Source: JBGTBQ01 sp041749275 (GTDB lineage Bacteria; Acidobacteriota; Blastocatellia; Pyrinomonadales; Pyrinomonadaceae). From it: a stretch of 10,030 nt of DNA. Where the stretch lies: the NCBI GenBank assembly GCA_041749275.1, contig JBGTBQ010000428.1, positions 1 to 10,030 of the forward strand. The letters run 5' to 3'. The translations under genes and the position numbers were made by a program. The notes under the pieces were generated by a model. The model saw only the letters and a list, made by a program, of their open reading frames with translations, had not been told where the DNA came from and searched no databases. Below, in pieces: positions 6,452 through 10,030 of this stretch (its first letter is position 1; the number at the start of each line of letters is the position of its first letter).

Positions 6452-7666
6452 CTATTCGATCATGTTGAGCATCGAGCCATTGTTGTCCGGCTTCTGCACC
6501 TGCGACGCGCCGCCTCTGCCGCCCATGTCGCTCAGGCGCAGGAGCAGGTTGCCCGGATTCGTCGCGTAGGAGAGCGCGTCATCCTTCGTCACGGCTCCCG
6601 TGCGAACCATCTCCTCGATGACGCCGTCAAAGGTCTGCATTCCTTCGAGTTCTCCCTGATCCATCGCATCAATCAAACTCCGGCCCTCCATCTCGCCGCG
6701 CTCCATATACTCGCGCGTGCGCGAAGTGGCTTTCAAGATTTCCATGGCGGCGATGCGGCCCTGCCGGTCTGCGCGGGGCAGCAGGCGCTGCGAAACGATG
6801 AAGCGGAAGGTCTGCGCGAGCCGCGTGCGAATGGCCTGCTCTTCGTTCTTGGGGAAGACGCCGATGATGCGGTCAACGGTCTTCGAGGCGTCAATCGTGT
6901 GCAGGGTCGAGAGCACGAGGTGGCCGGTTTCGGCGGCTTCGAGCGCGACCTCGATGGTCTCGCGGTCACGCATCTCGCCAACGAGGATCACCTTCGGCGC
7001 CTGACGCAGAGCGGCGCGCAACGCGAGGGCGAAGCTCGGCGTGTCGGAGTGCAGTTCGCGCTGATGGATGGTCGAGTTCTTGTGGCTGTGCAAAAACTCG
7101 ATGGGGTCTTCGATGGTGATAATGTGATAACGCTTCGACTCGTTGATGAGGTCAATGACGGCGGCGAGCGTGGATGACTTGCCGCTGCCAGTCGGCCCCG
7201 TGACGAGGACGAGGCCGTTCTTGAGGTCAGCGACATCCTTCAGAACTTCCGGCAGGTTATAGTCGCTCCACTGCGGCGGGCGTTGCGGGATGACGCGCAT
7301 GACGATGGCGTGTGAGCCGCGCTGCCGAAAGACGTTGACGCGGAAACGCGCGAGGCCCGGCGCGCTGAAAGAGACATCCGCTGAACCGTGCTTTTCGAGG
7401 TTCTCGGCGGCAACCTGCTGGTTGGTCAGGATTATCTTGGCGATTACCGTCGTATGCGTCGGCAACAATTTTTCCAGCCCCAGAATGGACACGTCGCGCA
7501 GCTCGCCCAACAGTTCGATCTGCGGCGCACGGCCCGGCGAGAAAATGAGGTCGCTCACCTTGTCGGAGACCGAGAGCATACGTTTCAAAACGCCGACGAA
7601 GTTGAGCTGAGGCGGCGGGGTCGCGGGCGCGGGCGGCTGTGTGGCAGAGGAGTCGGGTGTGCTCAT
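6452..7666 (-). CDS. pilT: PilT/PilU-type type IV pilus retraction ATPase
   Basis: This is a hexameric secretion-superfamily ATPase that powers pilus retraction at the inner membrane. The ATG at 7666 has AGGAG at 7679-7675 (minus strand) with an 8-base spacer. The 404 residues start with a Pro/Ala/Thr-rich tail (1-20). The N-terminal PAS-like domain (about 21-130) carries SDLIFSPGRAPQI where PilT usually has a SDLHL-type motif. The Walker A box is GPTGSGKS (157-164), the Asp box is IITIEDPIEF (182-191), the Walker B is VILVGEMRD (226-234) and the His box is TGHLVLSTLHT (247-257). An AIRTRL motif is at 278-283. The tail MQTFDGVIEEMVRTGAVTKDDAL, followed by LLLRLSD, resembles PilU-type tails, so PilU or a PilT paralogue is possible. 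A Gly/Asn-rich end follows. No pilB, pilC or pilin gene is in the window. The superfamily call is certain; the subtype is less so. Confidence 0.93.
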   Translation of the reverse strand: MSTPDSSATQPPAPATPPPQLNFVGVLKRMLSVSDKVSDLIFSPGRAPQIELLGELRDVSILGLEKLLPTHTTVIAKIILTNQQVAAENLEKHGSADVSFSAPGLARFRVNVFRQRGSHAIVMRVIPQRPPQWSDYNLPEVLKDVADLKNGLVLVTGPTGSGKSSTLAAVIDLINESKRYHIITIEDPIEFLHSHKNSTIHQRELHSDTPSFALALRAALRQAPKVILVGEMRDRETIEVALEAAETGHLVLSTLHTIDASKTVDRIIGVFPKNEEQAIRTRLAQTFRFIVSQRLLPRADRQGRIAAMEILKATSRTREYMERGEMEGRSLIDAMDQGELEGMQTFDGVIEEMVRTGAVTKDDALSYATNPGNLLLRLSDMGGRGGASQVQKPDNNGSMLNMIE

Positions 7667-7674
7667 TTAATCAT

Positions 7675-7679
7675 CTCCT
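7675..7679 (-). promoter_or_regulatory. Shine-Dalgarno site of the PilT-like gene
   Basis: AGGAG reads on the minus strand from 7679 to 7675, eight bases before ATG 7666-7664. It fixes the start of this gene, whose low-complexity N-terminus would otherwise leave it open. Confidence 0.75.
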
Positions 7680-7811
7680 AATCGAGTGCGCGCCGCGGGC
7701 ATCGGACTCCCATCGGCGGAGCGCCCGTGAAAGCGCACGCACTGGCTTTGACTCTATCGCTTCGGGAAATCTGAGATCGAGAAGTACGGTAAGGATCGGA
7801 GGGGCTTTGCC

Positions 7812-7887
7812 TCGGGTTCGTTTTCGCCGCCCAGCGAGATTGGAGCGACACACCTTCCTTTAATGTTGTAACCGAAAACGAACTCGA
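7812..7887. repeat. Inverted repeat in the divergent intergenic region
   Basis: GTTCGTTTTCG (7816-7826) is the exact reverse complement of 7873-7883. The pairing extends outward to 7812 and 7887 with one G-T position, giving 15-bp arms around 46 bases. It could be a pair of operator half-sites for a looping or dimeric regulator, or a leader structure. Its position between divergent genes fits shared control. Confidence 0.45.
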
Positions 7888-7962
7888 AAAGCAAACAACC
7901 GCGAGGCATTTATCGTACATCAAAGAGTGTGCAAGGCGGGGAGCGGCCCCGCACCCTGATAG

Positions 7963-7969
7963 AAGGAGG
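7963..7969 (+). promoter_or_regulatory. Strong Shine-Dalgarno site of the 85-residue gene
   Basis: AAGGAGG, a full-length match to the anti-SD, ends 11 bases before ATG 7981. It is the strongest ribosome binding site in the window and supports the small gene being real. Confidence 0.8.
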
Positions 7970-7980
7970 CGCATTACCAG

Positions 7981-8238
7981 ATGGCAACCTATCGAGACCC
8001 GGTCAGAGTCTTCGCCCCGCTGGAAGTGATCGAGCGCCTGCTGGAAATTCGCGTTGATGCGGGCTATACCCCGACGATCTTCCTTCGCTCGGCGGACGAT
8101 CTGGCGTCCTACTTCGATGCTTACGGCTTCGATGTTTACTCATTCAACGGCGCTGAAGCGGAATTTCGCTTCGGTCACTACCGCGCCCCCATCGCCCCCG
8201 GCGGCGACCATGCACATGAGTCGCTCACCGCGCACTGA
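7981..8238 (+). CDS. Small hypothetical protein, 85 residues
   Basis: The start is supported by AAGGAGG at 7963-7969. The protein opens with ATYRDPVRVFAPLEVIERLLEIRVDAG and continues with an acidic, aromatic-rich middle (DDLASYFDAYGFDVYSFNGAEAEFRFG). It ends in a His/Pro-rich tail (APIAPGGDHAHESLTAH). There is no signal peptide, no membrane segment and no Cys, so a soluble cytoplasmic protein is likely. The N-terminal helix followed by a short alpha/beta pattern could suit a small protein-binding or regulatory domain, but I recognise no family and assign no function. It is transcribed divergently from the PilT-like gene and converges on the PP2C gene across a long hairpin, so it appears to be a single-gene unit. 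Codon use matches the neighbours. Confidence 0.8.
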   Translation: MATYRDPVRVFAPLEVIERLLEIRVDAGYTPTIFLRSADDLASYFDAYGFDVYSFNGAEAEFRFGHYRAPIAPGGDHAHESLTAH

Positions 8239-8277
8239 AGAACAGTAGGCAGTTAAAACAAAGGCCCGGACGACATT

Positions 8278-8344
8278 AAGGCCAAGTACGCGGAAGGCAG
8301 TCAAGAGTTTGGTTATCTTGACTGCCTTCCGCGTACTTGGCCTT
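8278..8344. terminator. 29-bp perfect hairpin between convergent genes
   Basis: The arm at 8278-8306 is the exact reverse complement of 8316-8344, with a nine-base loop. It begins 39 bases after the stop codon of the 85-residue gene and ends 16 bases from the stop codon of the convergent PP2C gene. It would form in transcripts of both strands, so it probably acts as a bidirectional terminator. No T-run flanks either side. Confidence 0.8.
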
Positions 8345-8360
8345 CCGCCTGCCGCCGCTC

Positions 8361-9659
8361 TCACATGACCTTGATGACGATAAACGTCACGTCGTCGCCC
8401 GCGCCGCGCCCGCCCGACCACTCGAAAACGTCGTTATAGATGAAGTCAATTATTTCGCGGGCGCCGCGGTCGCGGGCGGCGCGCAAGGCCTCGACGAGAC
8501 GGTCGCGCCCGTACTCCTCGCCCGTCGGACTGGGGGCTTCGGTCGCGCCGTCGGTGTAGAGCAACAGAATCTGTCCGGGGTCAATCGGAAGGTAATATTC
8601 GTAGTAGCGCGTATCGCGGAACATACCGAGCGGGAGGCCGCCGCGCTCGATGAAGCGGGCGTTGCCCTCAAGGTCGAGCGTGACCGGCGGGTTATGACCG
8701 GCGTTGACGAAGGCCAGCGTGCGGTTCGTCGCGTCGAGCATTCCGTAGAACGCCGTCACGTACTGGTGCGGCTCGATGGTCTCCCAGAGCAGGAAGTTGG
8801 CCTTCGCCATCGCGACGTTCGGGGCATAGCCGATGTGGATGGCGGCGCGCAGAGAGGCGCGCAGGAATGCCATCAGGAGCGAGGCCGGGATGCCCTTCCC
8901 CGATACATCCGCGATGACGAGGCCGAGGTGGTCGTCGTAGACGGGCACGAAGTCGTAATAGTCGCCCGACACTTCTTCGGTGGAGAAGTTGTAGGCGCTG
9001 ATATCGAAGCCCGCGAGCACGGGGTCGTGCGGCGGCAGCAGAGAAAGCTGCACCTGACGCGCGACTTCGAGCTGCGCTTCGAGCCGCTTCTTCTCGACGA
9101 CCTGATCGTGCAACATCGCCTTCTCGACGATGATCGCTACCTGCGAGGCGAGCAGTTGGAGCATCTGCATGTCGTCCTCGGTATAGGCGTTGATCTGGTC
9201 TGATTCGAGGTCGAAGACTCCAATCACCTCGTCGTTCGAGAAGATCGGCGCGACCATCTCGGAGCGCGTCTCCCTGCGCGCGTTGACGTAACGAGGGTCT
9301 TCGCGCACGTCCGGCACGACGACCGTCTCGCCCGTCGCGGCGACATGACCGATGACGCCTTCGCCCGCTCTCAGTCGCAACTCCAACAACTCGTCAATGT
9401 CGTAACCGCGCACGGCCTCGGCGTGGAAGATGAGCGTCTGGGTGCCGCCCTCGCTGATGTGCGGATCGCGGCGGATGATGTAGATGCCCGCCGCATCGTA
9501 AGGCAGCAGCGAGTCGAGCGTGTCCATCACCAGCGCCAGCACCTCCTCGACGTTGAGCGAGCGGCTGATCTTCTTCGTGATTTCCAGCAGCAGGCGCAGC
9601 TTATCCGTCATGCTCAAGCCCGCCGCCGGGGCAATCGTCTTCGCAATCTCGTCGGCCAT
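8361..9659 (-). CDS. GAF domain PP2C-family (RsbU/SpoIIE-type) serine phosphatase
   Basis: This is a cytoplasmic signalling phosphatase. Family members dephosphorylate anti-anti-sigma factors in partner-switching cascades. The 432 residues hold a GAF sensor (about 21-181, with GVIGHVAATG and VIGVFDLES) and a coiled linker. The linker contains the family signature EVARQVQLSLLPP (198-210). The PP2C domain follows, with SGDYYDF (231-237), ADVSGKG (250-256), YVTAFYG (300-306), NAGHNPP (319-325), GLPLG (341-345), LLYTDGATEA (366-375) and GAGDDVT (419-425). Metal-binding Asp233, Asp251, Asp370 and Asp422/423 are present, so it should be active. There is no membrane segment. The ligand of the GAF domain is unknown. 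No anti-sigma or STAS-domain partner is in the window. ATG 9659 has no Shine-Dalgarno but TATAAT lies 9 bases upstream, suggesting a leaderless or nearly leaderless mRNA. Confidence 0.95.
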   Translation of the reverse strand: MADEIAKTIAPAAGLSMTDKLRLLLEITKKISRSLNVEEVLALVMDTLDSLLPYDAAGIYIIRRDPHISEGGTQTLIFHAEAVRGYDIDELLELRLRAGEGVIGHVAATGETVVVPDVREDPRYVNARRETRSEMVAPIFSNDEVIGVFDLESDQINAYTEDDMQMLQLLASQVAIIVEKAMLHDQVVEKKRLEAQLEVARQVQLSLLPPHDPVLAGFDISAYNFSTEEVSGDYYDFVPVYDDHLGLVIADVSGKGIPASLLMAFLRASLRAAIHIGYAPNVAMAKANFLLWETIEPHQYVTAFYGMLDATNRTLAFVNAGHNPPVTLDLEGNARFIERGGLPLGMFRDTRYYEYYLPIDPGQILLLYTDGATEAPSPTGEEYGRDRLVEALRAARDRGAREIIDFIYNDVFEWSGGRGAGDDVTFIVIKVM

Positions 9660-9668
9660 ACGGCGGGG

Positions 9669-9674
9669 ATTATA
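9669..9674 (-). promoter_or_regulatory. Likely -10 box of the PP2C gene (TATAAT)
   Basis: A perfect TATAAT reads on the minus strand from 9674 to 9669, with only nine bases before ATG 9659. The expected transcription start would fall at or just before the start codon. The matching -35 region (about 9697-9692) lies inside the heptamer array and is a poor match to TTGACA. Confidence 0.5.
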
Positions 9675-9678
9675 ACAA

Positions 9679-9706
9679 AGGGATGAGGGATAAGGGATGA
9701 AGGATG
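9679..9706. repeat. Four heptanucleotide repeats, inverted arm
   Basis: Units AGGGATG, AGGGATA, AGGGATG and AAGGATG are the reverse complement of the larger array at 9740-9837. This block matches 9747-9774 in inverted orientation at 27 of 28 bases, so the two can form a long hairpin. It lies immediately upstream of the PP2C -10 box. Confidence 0.9.
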
Positions 9707-9739
9707 AAAAAGAATCGACTCAACACCACCGCTTTCTTT

Positions 9740-9837
9740 CATCCCTCATCCCTCATCCCTTATCCCTCATCCCTCATCCTTCATCCCTCATCCTTCATCC
9801 CTCATCCTTCATCCCTCATCCTTCATCCCTCATCCTT
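9740..9837. repeat. Heptanucleotide tandem array, 14 units
   Basis: There are exactly 14 units of seven bases: CATCCCT x3, TATCCCT, CATCCCT, then CATCCTT alternating with CATCCCT to the end. The last part is therefore a 14-base higher-order repeat. Such heptamer arrays are slippage-prone and usually vary in copy number. Its right end overlaps the 3' end of the toprim gene. Confidence 0.95.
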
Positions 9838-10030
9838 TCCACAGCCGTTTCCGTCATCAGCTCAAATTCAAGCGCCGCCGCGGAATGTTGGCGAAAGAAG
9901 TCATTCACATCGGAGGAGAGATTGACGGTTGCCAGTCGGAGGCCGCGCCTCATAAAAAGCTCTTCGTAGCGCGCGGCGGCGCGGCGTCCGGCGGCGTCCG
10001 GGTCGAGCGCGGCGACGACGTGGAAGCGCC
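9816..10030 (-). CDS. C-terminal end of a toprim (DnaG primase-like) protein, partial
   Basis: The frame enters from the right edge; 70 codons and a TGA at 9818-9816 are visible. The sequence contains VVAALDPDAAGRRAAARYEEL, matching the DxD-x-AG core of toprim domains that bind metal. It continues with LSSDVNDFFRQHSAAALEFEL, which resembles the segment after the toprim core of DnaG-like and CHC2 zinc-finger primases (a DxND followed by helices). The N-terminal zinc finger and catalytic core lie outside the window, so primase is likely but another toprim protein is possible. The final residues ERMRDEG and the stop codon are encoded inside the heptamer array, so the natural C-terminus appears to have been replaced or extended by repeat growth. 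It precedes the PP2C gene on the same strand. Confidence 0.72.
   Translation of the reverse strand, partial: RFHVVAALDPDAAGRRAAARYEELFMRRGLRLATVNLSSDVNDFFRQHSAAALEFELMTETAVERMRDEG

Larger units (their letters stand above)
7667..7980. other. 314-base divergent intergenic region
   Basis: It separates the PilT-like gene (-) from the small plus-strand gene. It holds the two Shine-Dalgarno sites and the inverted repeat at 7812-7887. Promoters for both directions are expected here, but I could not identify convincing -35/-10 pairs. The frames across it (for example minus 7974-7678) have no recognisable protein content. Confidence 0.6.

Noticed and set aside
7678..7974. Minus-strand frame of 98 codons in the divergent intergenic region
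   Set aside because: It overlaps the ribosome binding sites of both flanking genes, has no ribosome binding site of its own, and shows neither coding-like composition nor a family match.
8337..9203. Plus-strand frame of 288 codons opposite the PP2C gene
   Set aside because: It is antisense to a complete GAF-PP2C gene with all catalytic motifs. Its content is Arg/Val/Glu-rich with no family features.
9740..9837. CRISPR array
   Set aside because: Units are seven bases in direct tandem with no spacers, which is a microsatellite-type repeat.
9697..9969. Plus-strand frame made of SLIPHPSS-type peptide repeats
   Set aside because: The peptide repeats are the translation of the heptamer array, and the rest is antisense to the toprim gene.

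Overview
The window is GC-rich and gene-dense. It suggests a soil-type bacterium of the Acidobacteriota, most likely class Blastocatellia. This is inferred from the combination of a TPR-CHAT protease, exported proteins with DUF4214-like C-termini and proline/threonine linkers, a PilT-type ATPase and a GAF-PP2C (RsbU-like) phosphatase. No rRNA or other taxonomic marker is present, so the assignment is tentative.

Layout. (1) 2-1702 (+): the C-terminal part of a TPR-CHAT cysteine protease that enters from the left edge. (2) 1836-3539 (+): an exported protein with a Pro/Thr linker, two ~104-residue repeats and a ~245-residue DUF4214-like C-terminal module. (3) 3829-5934 (+): an exported subtilisin-like (S8) protease ending in a close paralogue of that module. 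(4) 5935-6451: a gene-poor stretch with a 13-bp hairpin and a third copy of a motif that also lies upstream of genes 2 and 3. A weak minus-strand frame covers part of it. (5) 6452-7666 (-): a PilT/PilU-type retraction ATPase. (6) 7667-7980: a divergent intergenic region with an inverted repeat. (7) 7981-8238 (+): an unrecognised 85-residue protein. (8) 8278-8344: a long perfect hairpin between convergent genes. (9) 8361-9659 (-): a GAF-PP2C phosphatase. (10) 9679-9837: heptanucleotide arrays in inverted orientation. (11) 9816-10030 (-): the C-terminal end of a toprim, DnaG-primase-like protein whose stop codon lies inside the heptamer array.

How the genes relate. No long operon is visible: most genes are separated by hairpins or have their own leader. 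The two exported proteins form the clearest functional pair. They share a C-terminal module, with matching cysteine pairs and a DxNxDG loop, and each is preceded by the bipartite element ATGTATTTT-N14-GCACTGTTA at identical internal spacing. This suggests a co-regulated family of surface or secreted proteins using a common C-terminal module. The PilT-like ATPase and the phosphatase belong to surface motility and stress/signalling functions, and nothing here ties them mechanistically to the exported pair.
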